A stretch of DNA of 64,000 nucleotides from JAGWBF01 sp965116325 (GTDB lineage Bacteria; Chloroflexota; Dehalococcoidia; Lucifugimonadales; JAGWBF01). A model generated the notes under the pieces. That model was given only the letters and a program-made list of their open reading frames with translations. It made no database searches and was not told where the DNA came from. Made by a program: the position numbers and the translations under genes. Location: assembly GCA_965116325.1 (NCBI GenBank), contig OZ220675.1, positions 2,108,001 to 2,172,000 on the forward strand. The letters are read 5' to 3'. Below are positions 33,475 to 42,475 of this stretch, in pieces. The first letter of the stretch is position 1; every line of letters begins with the position of its first letter.

Positions 33475-34602
33475 CTAGGCCGAAGAGGCTGCGAACCGGC
33501 CGACGGAAAACTCCTGCACCGACAGCTCGGTGCTGTCACGGACTATCAGGTCTGTGACAGCCCGTCCCATGGCTGGCCCCAACAGTATCCCCTTTCGCCC
33601 AGCCCCCGTTGCCACGTACACCCCGTCCCAGCCGGGAGCCTTTCCTATGATGGGAAGGCCATCGGCGGACAGGGGCCGAAGGCACGCCGTCTGCAGGGCC
33701 AGGCGTGCACCCTCCAGGAAAGGCAGAATATCCAGGGCGAGCCCCATGATGTGCTCCCGCGCCTCGGTGGTGGGCCTGTCATCGTAGCCGACCCGTTCCT
33801 CCGTTGTTCCGGCGTATATCAGTCCGTCGGCCTTGGAGGCGATGTATCCTCCTCCGACCCGGTACAGGGATGATGCCAGCGGCTCCTCATCTGCCTGGAG
33901 TCGCAGTATCTGGCCTTTCAGCGGTTCGACGGGGATGGGAATGCCCAGCCACTCTCCCGCCTGGCTGGTCCAAGGTCCCATAGCCAGCACCAGGGTGTCG
34001 CAATCGATCTCGCCCGTTTCCGTAACCACACCAGTGACCCGGTTTCCCGATTGCTTCAGTGCGCGCACCGTGCCATTCCTGATGACGGCCCCGCTCCTCT
34101 CGGCGGCTTGGGCCAGGGCGAGGGTGTACTGGTAGGGCTCCACCTGCCTGATGCCCTCCAGGAACATGCCCTTCCCTACGCCTTCGGAGATTCGGGGCTC
34201 CACTGAACGCACTTCCCTTGAATTCAGCCAGCGAGCAGGGAACTCGGGGAAGGTGTTGGCTCGCTGATGCAGCTCTCCGCACACCTCTTCCTCGGAATCG
34301 TCGAAGATAGTCCACATGCATGGATAGGGAGCAAAGTGAGGGTCCACCCCGCTCTCCTCGGTGATCTGTTCGATGATGTCCAGGTGTAGCCGGAAGCTCT
34401 CCCAGGCGAAGGGCTCCAATGGGCCGGGAATGCCAGCGCCGTGGAGGGGATTGAGGAGGCCGGCAGCAAAACCCGAGGCGCAGCTTGCAACGGCTTCCCG
34501 CTCCAGGATGGTGGAACGGATGCCCTCTCTGGCCAGGAAGTAGGCGGTGGCGCATCCAAGAATGCCTCCACCCACTATGAGCACCTCGGACTGCTTTTCC
34601 AC
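33475..34602 (-). CDS. FAD-dependent oxidoreductase (DAO/glycine oxidase-like)
   Basis: A 375-residue flavoprotein. The FAD motif 'VLIVGGGILGCATAYFLARE' is at the N-terminus, and the DAO family body has 'LLNPLHGAGIPGPLEPFAWE' and 'PLSADGLPIIGKAPGWDGVYVATGAGRKGI' split here around the catalytic face. Such enzymes oxidise amines or D-amino acids. The start is taken as GTG 34602: AGGAGG is 7 bp upstream of it but only 1 bp before the ATG at 34608. Longer in-frame extensions (to 35337) cross the divergent aminotransferase gene and are rejected. Confidence 0.85.
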   Translation of the reverse strand: MEKQSEVLIVGGGILGCATAYFLAREGIRSTILEREAVASCASGFAAGLLNPLHGAGIPGPLEPFAWESFRLHLDIIEQITEESGVDPHFAPYPCMWTIFDDSEEEVCGELHQRANTFPEFPARWLNSREVRSVEPRISEGVGKGMFLEGIRQVEPYQYTLALAQAAERSGAVIRNGTVRALKQSGNRVTGVVTETGEIDCDTLVLAMGPWTSQAGEWLGIPIPVEPLKGQILRLQADEEPLASSLYRVGGGYIASKADGLIYAGTTEERVGYDDRPTTEAREHIMGLALDILPFLEGARLALQTACLRPLSADGLPIIGKAPGWDGVYVATGAGRKGILLGPAMGRAVTDLIVRDSTELSVQEFSVGRFAASSA

Positions 34603-34764
34603 GTCCATACCTCCTACCCGAGTTTGCCCCATTCTTCCGGCATTTCCTGTGGCGCTCACGCCATAATACGTGCAAGAGTACGCAACTTCTAGTGGCGACA
34701 ATCGCTGCTTGCCAGCGCGTCCAGCCTGCCCGCAAACAAGCCCTGGGGGCAATGGCTGGGCAGA

Positions 34765-34793
34765 TTGAACTTTCACACTGTCTCTGGAACAAT
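34765..34793 (+). promoter_or_regulatory. Candidate promoter for the aminotransferase gene
   Basis: TTGAAC (34765-34770), 17-bp spacer, AACAAT (34788-34793). Moderate match only. Confidence 0.4.
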
Positions 34794-34887
34794 TACCAGG
34801 CTTGCTGCCGGGCCTGCTTCGCACAGGTTTCGGCTGCCAAGCGGACTCTAAGGCCCAGCTTGCCTGGGAGCTGCACGAAAGGTGAGC

Positions 34888-36066
34888 ATGCCTGTTTCGA
34901 GAAAGATGATGAGTCTGGGCACCGAGGCCGCCTTCGAGGTGCTGGCCAAGGCCCGGGCCCTGGAAGCCCAAGGCAAGTCGGTGGTCCACCTGGAGATAGG
35001 TGAGCCCGACTTCGAGACCCCGGCCAACATTGTGGAAGCCGGAATAGAAGCTATGCGCCAAGGCTTCACCCACTACGGCCCCACGGCAGGCCTTCCCGAG
35101 CTGCGGGAGGCGATAGTCCGGAACGTGAAAAAGACCAGGGGCATCGAGATTGACCGGGACCAGGTGATCGTGACCCCCGGCGGCAAGCCCATCATGTTCT
35201 TCACAATCCTGGCGCTGGCGGAGCGGGGCGCCGAGGTCATATACCCCAACCCGGGTTTTCCTGTGTATGAGTCCATGATCCGATTCTGCGGCGCCCGCGC
35301 GGTGCCCATGCGGTTCCTGGAAGAAAAGGGCTATCACCCGGACTTAGAGGATTTGGCTGCCAAGATCACTCCGAAGACCAGGCTGATCATACTGAACTCG
35401 CCCCAGAACCCCGCGGGCTCGGCCTTCATCGCCGAAGAGATGGAGACCCTGGCGGGCCTGCTCAAGGACCACCCACAGGCCTACATTCTCTCCGACGAGA
35501 TATACAAGGACATGCTGTACGAGGGCGTTCATCAGAGCATCGCGACCTTGCCCGACATGCAGGGCCGCACCATCATCCTCGACGGCTTCTCCAAGAGCTA
35601 TGCGATGACGGGGTGGCGTCTGGGGTATGGAGTGTTCCCCGATGAGCTCGTTCCCCATATAACCAGGCTGGCCGCCAACAGTGTCTCCTGCGCCGCCACC
35701 TTTATCCAGAAGGCCGCAATCGAAGCCCTGGAAGGCGACCAGGAACCGGTGATCAAAATGGTGCAGGAGTTCAGACGAAGGCGGGATACGGTGGTGGAGG
35801 GCCTGCGCCGGATTCCCGGGGTCTCATGTCCGCTGCCCGAGGGCGCCTTCTACGTGTTTCCGTCCATCAGGAACACGGGCATCACCAGCCACGAGTTCCA
35901 GGAGCGGGCCCTGCCCGAGGCGGGGCTGGCCCTCCTGGGCGGTCATTCTTTCGGCAAGTACGGCGAGGGATACCTGCGCCTCTCCTATGCCAACTCCCTG
36001 GAAAACCTCCAGGAAGCCCTGAGACGCCTGGAGGGCTTCATCGTCAATAACGCCCGGCCCGCCTAG
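34888..36066 (+). CDS. Class I/II aminotransferase (aspartate aminotransferase-like)
   Basis: A 392-residue fold-type I PLP enzyme. 'HLEIGEPDFETPANI' and 'HYGPTAGLPELREAI' mark the N-terminal region; the PLP-lysine lies in 'LDGFSKSYAMTGWRLGYG'; 'LNSPQNPAGSAF' holds the Asn, and 'YLRLSYANSLENL' the substrate-carboxylate Arg. This is the I-gamma subgroup, which covers aspartate, aromatic and other amino acids. ATG 34888 is preferred, with AAAGGTGA upstream. Confidence 0.9.
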   Translation: MPVSRKMMSLGTEAAFEVLAKARALEAQGKSVVHLEIGEPDFETPANIVEAGIEAMRQGFTHYGPTAGLPELREAIVRNVKKTRGIEIDRDQVIVTPGGKPIMFFTILALAERGAEVIYPNPGFPVYESMIRFCGARAVPMRFLEEKGYHPDLEDLAAKITPKTRLIILNSPQNPAGSAFIAEEMETLAGLLKDHPQAYILSDEIYKDMLYEGVHQSIATLPDMQGRTIILDGFSKSYAMTGWRLGYGVFPDELVPHITRLAANSVSCAATFIQKAAIEALEGDQEPVIKMVQEFRRRRDTVVEGLRRIPGVSCPLPEGAFYVFPSIRNTGITSHEFQERALPEAGLALLGGHSFGKYGEGYLRLSYANSLENLQEALRRLEGFIVNNARPA

Positions 36067-36115
36067 GCCATTCCCTCGTTGAGGGGTCGCATAAGCTCAG
36101 CCGGCGCGCGCCTCT

Positions 36116-37786
36116 CTAGCCGCCCCAGGGCGGGGGTGAAATGCCGTCTATGTCGGCGACCACATCCACCACCGCAGGCCGGTTGGACGCCAAGGCCTGC
36201 TCTATGGCGCCGGAAAGCTCGCTGGGCTTCTCGACCCTGGTGCCGAAGCAGCCGATGGTGCGAGCAATGTGGGCAAAGTCCACGTCGGTGTAGCGCCACA
36301 GCTCCCCGGAGTTGCCTTCCCGGCCCTCGTATGCCACCTCGTCGCCGCGCTTGTCCTGCGTAAGTCCCCGGTTGTTGTTGACGACGGTCACGGCGTTTAT
36401 GCCGTACCGGGCGGCCGTCTCCAGCTCCGACATGTGGTACCAAAAGCCTCCGTCGCCGGTGAAGCACACCACGGGGCGCTCGGGGGCGGCGCACTTTGCC
36501 CCCAGGGCTGCCGGGAATCCCCAGCCCAGGGAGCCGGCACACCGGATATATCCCTGGTCCGGGGACTTCAGCTCCACCATGGTGCCCGTCCAGATGCCTG
36601 AGTGGCCGGTGTCCGACACCAGCAACCCGTCGGGGGGCAGCGTGTCGGTGATGGCCTGGCAGATGCGCTCGGGACGGACGGGAGCTTCCTCCGAGTTCAA
36701 CATGGGAGATGCCTCAGCCCGCCACTCACCGACCAGCTCCTTCACCCTGTCCGTCCACTCGCTGCGTGGTCCCAGGGGTTCCAGCACCTCGATAAGGCGG
36801 CGCACCGTCGACCTGGCGTCGCCATGTAGCCCTACCTTGGCCGGATAGCTCCGACCGATCTCTGAAGGGTCGATGTCGATCTGTATGACCGGCGTTCCCA
36901 TGGCGGGGATCTTCCAGTCCAGGGTGACCTGGCTACCCGTGTGGCTGCCGATGAAGAGCACCAGGTCCGCCTCGCTGATGATCCGGTTGGCGCACCAGCG
37001 GGAGTAGGAGCCGGGCACGCCTGCCGCCAGGGGATGGTCCTCGGGGATGGTGCCTTTGGCGTTGAGGGCTGTTGCCACGGGGATGGAGAGCATCTCCGCC
37101 AGCTCCACCACTTCCTGCTGGGCGCCCGAGGAGGTGACCCCGCCGCCGGCCACGATGACGGGCCGCTGGGCTTGGGAAAGCACCCTGGCGGCCTCCCGCA
37201 CCTTCTCCGGGTCCGGTTCGGGACGGAAGGCGGGCACCTGGGCGAAGGCATCCTCCACCAGTACCTCCAGGGAAGCCTCAGCATCCACGATGGTGTCACC
37301 GGCGATGCCCTGGAAGTCCAGGTGTACCGGACCGGGGGCTCCGGAGGTGGCTTCTCTGAAGGCCTGCCTGAGAATATGAGGCATCTGCTGGATAGTGCCC
37401 ACGACCACGTTGTACTTGGTCACCGGCTCGAAGGCCGGCATGTGGTCCACTTCCTGGTAGGAGTTCCGGTACTGGTGCATGAGAGGCCGGTGTCCCGTGA
37501 TAGCTATCACCGGGGATAGCCCCAGGTAGGCGTCCTGCAGCCCCGCGGCCAGGTTCAACGCGCCCACCGATTGGGCGAAGCAGATGCCCGGTCGGCGGGA
37601 AGCGCGGGCGTACCCGTCGGCCATGTAGGCCGCGGCCTTCTCCCCGTGGGTGTTTATCCGCTTTATCCCCACATCCTCCATCTCCATCAGGGCGCGCCGG
37701 ACGATGGCGGGCATGTAGAAAACTGCGGATACACCGTAGGCTTTCAGGGTCTCTGCCAGGAAGCGGGCACCTGTCATCGTGGGCAT
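36116..37786 (-). CDS. Thiamine pyrophosphate enzyme (acetolactate synthase-like)
   Basis: A 556-residue ThDP enzyme with the usual three domains. The N-terminal PYR domain has catalytic Glu in 'INTHGEKAAAYMADGYARAS', but the usual FGxPG turn is VFYMPA. The central domain is about 190-330. The C-terminal PP domain has 'FTGDGGFWYHMSELETAARY' with NNN, the GDG-N metal-ThDP motif. It could be a synthase, decarboxylase or oxidase of 2-oxo acids; the substrate is unknown. ATG 37786 has AAAGGAGGTG upstream. No small regulatory subunit is adjacent, which argues against a biosynthetic IlvB. Confidence 0.88.
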   Translation of the reverse strand: MPTMTGARFLAETLKAYGVSAVFYMPAIVRRALMEMEDVGIKRINTHGEKAAAYMADGYARASRRPGICFAQSVGALNLAAGLQDAYLGLSPVIAITGHRPLMHQYRNSYQEVDHMPAFEPVTKYNVVVGTIQQMPHILRQAFREATSGAPGPVHLDFQGIAGDTIVDAEASLEVLVEDAFAQVPAFRPEPDPEKVREAARVLSQAQRPVIVAGGGVTSSGAQQEVVELAEMLSIPVATALNAKGTIPEDHPLAAGVPGSYSRWCANRIISEADLVLFIGSHTGSQVTLDWKIPAMGTPVIQIDIDPSEIGRSYPAKVGLHGDARSTVRRLIEVLEPLGPRSEWTDRVKELVGEWRAEASPMLNSEEAPVRPERICQAITDTLPPDGLLVSDTGHSGIWTGTMVELKSPDQGYIRCAGSLGWGFPAALGAKCAAPERPVVCFTGDGGFWYHMSELETAARYGINAVTVVNNNRGLTQDKRGDEVAYEGREGNSGELWRYTDVDFAHIARTIGCFGTRVEKPSELSGAIEQALASNRPAVVDVVADIDGISPPPWGG

Positions 37787-37908
37787 GGGACACCTCCTTT
37801 GCCAGATTCTAGTGGCACACCAATTCCCTTTCAAGGGCGGGGCATGCCTCCGCATTGTGCGGGATGGGTGGGGATGGCATACTGACGACGACAAGCGGAG
37901 GTGTCCCA
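37786..37908. repeat. 12-bp inverted repeat covering two divergent ribosome sites
   Basis: TGGGACACCTCC (37786-37797) and GGAGGTGTCCCA (37897-37908) are exact inverse copies about 100 bp apart. Each forms the Shine-Dalgarno leader of one of the two divergent genes, so both mRNAs start with the same leader sequence. Confidence 0.6.
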
Positions 37909-37909
37909 A

Positions 37910-38353
37910 ATGAGGTTGTATTGGAAGGAACGCCGGGCAGGTCAACGCCTGGTGCTGCTGGATGACTTTGGCGCAGAGATAGAGGTTGGAGCGGTACGCC
38001 AGACCAAGAGGGGGTTTGACGCCCTGGCCAAGACCAACACCTACGACCCTGGCCGGGCCCAGAAGGGCTTTGCCTCCCTGGAGGAAGCCAAGGAGTTTGT
38101 CGAGTGGTTCCACCCCTGGGACATATTCGGCGGCGACTTGGATATGAGTGTGGAGTCCGAGGTGCAGCCTGACCTTTCGGCATCCAGCGAGCAGGAGCAG
38201 CCTGCATCGGATGAGTCGGGAGGGGGCGCCGAAGCTGGCGATTCAGGTCCCGCTGCTGAAGAGGCGGACCCGCTAACAAATGAGGCTCCGCAAGCCGGCG
38301 ACGAGGCCGACCAGGGGTCGGCCCGGCGGGGTTGGCAGTTCTGGAAGCGGTAG
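37910..38353 (+). CDS. Hypothetical protein with acidic disordered tail
   Basis: A 147-residue protein not recognised. The N-terminal 75 residues (MRLYWKERRAGQRLVLLDD..., then 'TYDPGRAQKGFASLEEAKEF' and VEWFHPWD) look folded and have a Trp/aromatic-rich end. Residues about 78-138 are dominated by Glu, Asp, Ser, Ala and Gly and should be disordered. The last residues, RRGWQFWKR, are basic and aromatic, as in short membrane- or partner-binding tails. The ATG is preceded by GGAGGTG. Confidence 0.6.
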   Translation: MRLYWKERRAGQRLVLLDDFGAEIEVGAVRQTKRGFDALAKTNTYDPGRAQKGFASLEEAKEFVEWFHPWDIFGGDLDMSVESEVQPDLSASSEQEQPASDESGGGAEAGDSGPAAEEADPLTNEAPQAGDEADQGSARRGWQFWKR

Positions 38354-38373
38354 TCCAGGCTCGCTATTCTCTT

Positions 38374-39666
38374 CTATAGCTGGCGTACTATGGGCTTGGC
38401 GACCAGCACGTAGAAGGAAAACAGGGCCATCAGCGAGCCGGCCGCCGCCATGACCATTCGCGGGTCCGCGTAGACCATGGTAACGGCCATCAGGAGCACT
38501 CCGATGGGAAATATCCCGTTTGAGAACTCGTAGATTCCCATAACCCTTGAGCGAATGTGGTCCGGGGATTGCAGTTGGACGAGCGCCGGGTTCAGGCTGA
38601 GGCGGGCTGACTGGCAGGTACCCAGGGGAACGGCCACTACCAGGGCGATCCAGTACAAGGGCGAGTATGCAAGGGCGACTATCCCCAGTCCGAACCCGAT
38701 GCAGACGATGATCAGTATCAGGCCCATCCGACCCGTGCTCCCCATGGTTGCAGTGGAGAAGGAGCCAATGAGGGAGCCGATGCCCACCATGCTGAATATC
38801 AGGCCAATTTGGGCCGGCGTTGCCTCCCAGGCGACTTCGCCCAGCACCGGCAGCAGGAACAAATAGGGCATACCAAGGGTCGCCGTCACCATGTACATCA
38901 GGATCAGCCAGGGTACGGTCTCGTGACCACGAACGAATCGGAAGCCATCTTCCATGTCCTTGAGGACCGATTGGGTCGAGCTCCGGGACCGCCTCCTCCC
39001 GCTGGGGAGCAGGAAAAATAGCGCCACCGACGAGCCGCTGAGGCAGGACATGATGTAGAAGACGCCGCTGGGCCCCAGAGCCTCCGATAGCAGGTAGCCG
39101 GCGATTGCGGGAGATGCAATGCGGGCAACGTTATTCGCTATGTTTGACAGGGACACGCCGTTCAGCACTTCGCTGGGGGGCACCAGCTCCGAAACTATGG
39201 CCAGCCGAGCGCCCATCGCCATGGCAAGGCCTATGCCCCCAACTCCGGCGGACAGGACCAGGTGCCACCAGACGATGATGTCGGTCTGTATCAGCACGGC
39301 GATGGCCAGAGTTGCCAGGGTAGAGATCGTATAGCCGAAGATGAGCATGACCTTGTTGTTGAACCGGTCAGCCAGCGCTCCACCATAAAGGGACAGAAAA
39401 AGGGTTGGAACTCCCTGGGCCAGGGCGGTCGCCCCGATGATCCATGACACGCCTACCAGCTCATAGGCAAACCATGGGCGTACGAACATTTGCATGTTCA
39501 TGGCCCACGTTGCCCCGGTCATGGCAAGCCAGTAGACGACGAAGTTGTGGTGCCTGAGCGAGACGAAGGGGCGGGCCACGGGGTGCGACCAGACTTGGCT
39601 AGGGATACTTGCTGCTGAGGGTGTTGCCTCTGGTGGGGGTGCCTTTGTGCTCAAGTTGCCTACCAA
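38374..39666 (-). CDS. MFS transporter
   Basis: A 430-residue major facilitator protein with 12 predicted helices after a soluble N-terminus of about 38 residues. The loop 2-3 motif is 'LFLSLYGGALADRFNNKVML', the MFS G-x3-D-R-x-N form. The pattern resembles the MFS_3/enterobactin-exporter-like branch, so efflux is likely. The start is TTG at 39666, with TTG 39654 an alternative that has AGG nearby. Confidence 0.82.
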   Translation of the reverse strand: MVGNLSTKAPPPEATPSAASIPSQVWSHPVARPFVSLRHHNFVVYWLAMTGATWAMNMQMFVRPWFAYELVGVSWIIGATALAQGVPTLFLSLYGGALADRFNNKVMLIFGYTISTLATLAIAVLIQTDIIVWWHLVLSAGVGGIGLAMAMGARLAIVSELVPPSEVLNGVSLSNIANNVARIASPAIAGYLLSEALGPSGVFYIMSCLSGSSVALFFLLPSGRRRSRSSTQSVLKDMEDGFRFVRGHETVPWLILMYMVTATLGMPYLFLLPVLGEVAWEATPAQIGLIFSMVGIGSLIGSFSTATMGSTGRMGLILIIVCIGFGLGIVALAYSPLYWIALVVAVPLGTCQSARLSLNPALVQLQSPDHIRSRVMGIYEFSNGIFPIGVLLMAVTMVYADPRMVMAAAGSLMALFSFYVLVAKPIVRQL

Positions 39667-39744
39667 GCCGGGGGTGGGTGCGAGGGCAATTCTATTTCCC
39701 TGCGCTCCTGTAAGTCAAACAGGTGCAGGACAGGAAATCAGCGG

Positions 39745-40473
39745 TTAGAGCTGTTCCAGCAGCCTGCCGTAACCCGGGATTCCACCGATGTGAAGATGTT
39801 TCATGGCCGCCCAGAAGGTGGCTTGGTTGGCTGTGATCACCGGCTTCCCCAGGTCGGCTTCCAGAGGCTCAATCATATCTATGGTCCTCCAGTTGGTCCC
39901 ACTCAGGAAGATAGCTTCGGCCCTGGAGTCATCGACCTCTTTGGCCGTCGAATATGCCACCGGCGGCTCCAGCGTTCCGATGTCGAACCCGCTCTCCAGG
40001 GACAAGCACATGTCATTTACCACCTCCAGACCCGGCACCGCGGACTCCAGGTACTTGACCTCCATCTTGGTCATGGCATCCGGGTACGGGGCTGCCAAGG
40101 ACAGCCGGCTTACCTGGAGGGCCTTCAGTGCATCCACCACCGCCGTTGCAGTGGTAATTGCTGGGCACTCCGACGCCTCTGACAGCATGTCGGTGAGGGC
40201 CTGCTCCTGGTCGGGCCCGTTGATCATGCTGCCCATGGTGTGGGCAAACAACACCACGTGGGGCTTCAGGTGTCCCAGGCTCTCTGCCACCTGGGGAAGG
40301 CTTTCGTTGGTCTGAAGGAGCATATCTCTGTTGATGGCGCCCACACCCCGGGGGCGGGACATCCGCGCTGCATGGACGGAGACCCCTTCGGGGGAAAGCT
40401 GCGTCATTTCCCTTTCGCAGACGGTGTTGGGTGGGGATACGATCACTCCCAGCCTTGCTCTCCAACCGTACAT
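39745..40473 (-). CDS. Maleate isomerase/arylmalonate decarboxylase family protein lacking both cysteines
   Basis: A 242-residue protein of the Asp/Glu racemase superfamily, matching maleate cis-trans isomerases and AMDases over its length ('YGWRARLGVIVSPPNTVCE' start, 'FLSGTNWRTIDMIEPLEADL', 'VITANQATFWAAMKHL'). The family uses Cys in the 'ACTSGS'-like loop and in 'SCTNxRT'. Here the first is 'FAHTMGSMI' (His) and the second 'LSGTNWRT' (Gly), so neither catalytic cysteine is present. It is either non-catalytic or uses another mechanism. The neighbours are an MFS gene and an AlkA-type glycosylase. Confidence 0.82.
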   Translation of the reverse strand: MYGWRARLGVIVSPPNTVCEREMTQLSPEGVSVHAARMSRPRGVGAINRDMLLQTNESLPQVAESLGHLKPHVVLFAHTMGSMINGPDQEQALTDMLSEASECPAITTATAVVDALKALQVSRLSLAAPYPDAMTKMEVKYLESAVPGLEVVNDMCLSLESGFDIGTLEPPVAYSTAKEVDDSRAEAIFLSGTNWRTIDMIEPLEADLGKPVITANQATFWAAMKHLHIGGIPGYGRLLEQL

Positions 40474-40497
40474 CGTGCTCCTTTCCTGGCTCCGGAC

Positions 40498-41415
40498 CTA
40501 AGTCCTTCGAGTGTCTAGCAGCCCCATCCGGGCTGCGGCAAAGAGGTACACGGTAACCAAGGTCCTGTGGTTCTGCCAACGGTGGGAAAACTCCTCTACT
40601 GCGCCCTCGTCCAGGGTAGCTCCGTCCAGGTACAGATAGGAGACGAACCGTCTCAGGGCAAGGTCCCCCGACGGGAATGCATCGGGGTAGTCCATTGCCG
40701 TTATCTTCAGCCACTGGACCGTCCACTTGCCGATACCCCGCAGTCCCAGCAGGAGCTCATCCGCATCCTCTGAGGGGAGCTCCCGGCAGGCCTCCAGGTC
40801 CAGCTCTCCCGATGCCACCTTGGATGCCAGCTCCACGATGTACTCTGACTTGCGGGTGCTCAGCTTGACCCCGCGCAGGCCCGGCACGCCAGCTTCGGCA
40901 AGGGCTGCGGGCGTGGGGAACAGGTTGTAGGACTCCCCTTCAACAACCACGGGCCGCCCGTACTCTTGGACAAGGAGGGCTCGTATGGCGTGGGCCACCC
41001 CGGCGGCGATCTGCTGACCGGTGATTGCCAGCACGATAGTCTCGAAGAGGGAGGTGTTGCGGGTCGGGTGCAGGCCGTAAAGCTGCTGGACGTACCGGTC
41101 CAGGGGCGGGTCCCTTTTTGACAGGGCATAGAACTCCGACAAAGGGGTTTCGGCCCCCAAGGCCCACGACACTTCCCTGGCTGCCAGGTCCAACAGCTCC
41201 GGGTGTTCACCCTTGAGGGTCAGCTTCAGCTTGGGCCGGTCCAGGGTTCCGGCGGACGTCACGCACGCTAGGGCCACCTTGTCCCTGCTGACCACAACCT
41301 GCCGGTATTCCCCATCCACGTATTCATGGTTGCCGAAATACTTGCGGTAGGCGGTGCGATAGCGGGCGGTCAGGTCGAAATCGAAGGGAGCGGTGGGTTC
41401 AATGGTCAGTTCCAT
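40498..41415 (-). CDS. DNA-3-methyladenine glycosylase II-like (HhH-GPD)
   Basis: A 305-residue AlkA-type protein. The N-terminal beta domain (about 1-100) precedes the HhH-GPD core. The helix-hairpin-helix is 'LRGIGKWTVQWLKI', and the catalytic Asp is in 'FPSGDLALRRF'. There is no FCL Fe-S cluster motif and no Lys of bifunctional glycosylases. It removes alkylated bases from DNA in base excision repair. It follows the racemase-like gene in opposite order on the same strand with a 24-bp gap. Confidence 0.85.
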   Translation of the reverse strand: MELTIEPTAPFDFDLTARYRTAYRKYFGNHEYVDGEYRQVVVSRDKVALACVTSAGTLDRPKLKLTLKGEHPELLDLAAREVSWALGAETPLSEFYALSKRDPPLDRYVQQLYGLHPTRNTSLFETIVLAITGQQIAAGVAHAIRALLVQEYGRPVVVEGESYNLFPTPAALAEAGVPGLRGVKLSTRKSEYIVELASKVASGELDLEACRELPSEDADELLLGLRGIGKWTVQWLKITAMDYPDAFPSGDLALRRFVSYLYLDGATLDEGAVEEFSHRWQNHRTLVTVYLFAAARMGLLDTRRT

Positions 41416-41547
41416 AGTGGGCAGTCTTACGTCCTAATCGGGTCTCACCTAGCCGGTTCAGCATAGCACTACAGTCAACGCTGCTGCTGTCCGCCGCTGG
41501 GAGTGGGAATTCTTGCAAATGCAGTGGGTTGTTGGCAGAATAGCGGC

Positions 41548-42435
41548 GTGCCTGATAGTCATGTTGGAGCCTTTCAAATCGACGGACCTGCTCCCGATGC
41601 CGGTCGGGAGGTCCATGCCCTTGTAACGCTGCGTCCGTGGGTGGATGTCGGCAGGGTGGGCCGCCACACCCTGATCAGGGTCGAGCGTTTCCTGGATGCC
41701 CAGGAGATCGGGAAATTGGCCCGTCCGGGGGACTTCTATGACTTCTCCCGCTACCGCCCCCGGGTGATGAACGTAGGTGTGGAGCGGCGGGTAACCGTTC
41801 CTAACACAACCCTGTTATATGCCCAGCGTGACCAGACCCCCGACCTTCTCTTCCTGCACCTGCTGGAGCCCCACATCCAGGGTGAAGACTTCGTGGAGTC
41901 GGTGCTGGAGATTCTCAAGCACTACGATGTGAAGCGCTACACCCAGGTGGGAGGCGTCTCCGACGCCGTTCCCCATACCCGTCCGCTGCTGGTGACGGGG
42001 ACGGGGCCCCAGGAGCAGGTGGACCGGTTCGGCATCCAGCGAAGCAACTACCAGGGCCCCACCAGCATCGTGTCCATGATCTCCATCGAGGCGCAGAAGA
42101 TGGGAATCGAATCGATGAACCTGCTGGTGCGCCTCCCCCACTATGCCCAGTTGGACGAAGACTACTCCGGAGTCGCCCGTCTCTTGGAGATCCTGTGTGA
42201 GCTGTACGACCTGCCCGATCATCTGATCGACCGGGAACGGGGCTTGCGCCAGTACCGGCAGGTGGACGATGCGGTGGCCCGGAATCCCCAGGCTGAGAGC
42301 CTGATACGCCAGCTGGAAAGCAGCTACGATGCTTCTGCCCAGCCGTCCCCGGAGAGCGATGTTCAGCCCCTGTCATCAGAGGTGCAGCAGTTCCTTCAGG
42401 AGATGGATGAGCGCCTGGGAGACGGTTCGGCTTAG
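41548..42435 (+). CDS. PAC2 family protein
   Basis: A 295-residue protein with the PAC2 (proteasome assembly chaperone 2) fold: 'GDFYDFSRYRPRV', 'PDLLFLHLLEPHIQGEDFVE', 'VTQVGGVSDAVPHT'-like 'TQVGGVSDAVPHTRPLLVTG', and 'IEAQKMGIESMNLLVRLPHY'. The C-terminal 60 residues form a predicted helical arm. GTG 41548 is placed near the fold start; an in-frame GTG at 41503 is possible. Function in bacteria is unknown. The CoA-binding gene follows 40 bp later. Confidence 0.82.
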   Translation: MPDSHVGAFQIDGPAPDAGREVHALVTLRPWVDVGRVGRHTLIRVERFLDAQEIGKLARPGDFYDFSRYRPRVMNVGVERRVTVPNTTLLYAQRDQTPDLLFLHLLEPHIQGEDFVESVLEILKHYDVKRYTQVGGVSDAVPHTRPLLVTGTGPQEQVDRFGIQRSNYQGPTSIVSMISIEAQKMGIESMNLLVRLPHYAQLDEDYSGVARLLEILCELYDLPDHLIDRERGLRQYRQVDDAVARNPQAESLIRQLESSYDASAQPSPESDVQPLSSEVQQFLQEMDERLGDGSA

Positions 42436-42475
42436 CTCCCCCATCCGTCAACCCATCCGGAAAGTAGGTGAGGCT

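Noticed and set aside
34603..35337. Long N-terminal extension of the FAD oxidoreductase
   Set aside because: It crosses the promoter and first part of the divergent aminotransferase, and the FAD motif lies right after the supported GTG start.
36116..37786. Calling the TPP enzyme IlvB
   Set aside because: No IlvN-type small subunit adjoins it and the FGxPG turn is changed, so the biosynthetic assignment is not supported.
41503..41547. Upstream GTG for the PAC2 protein
   Set aside because: The extra 15 residues precede the conserved fold start and there is no ribosome site; kept only as an alternative.
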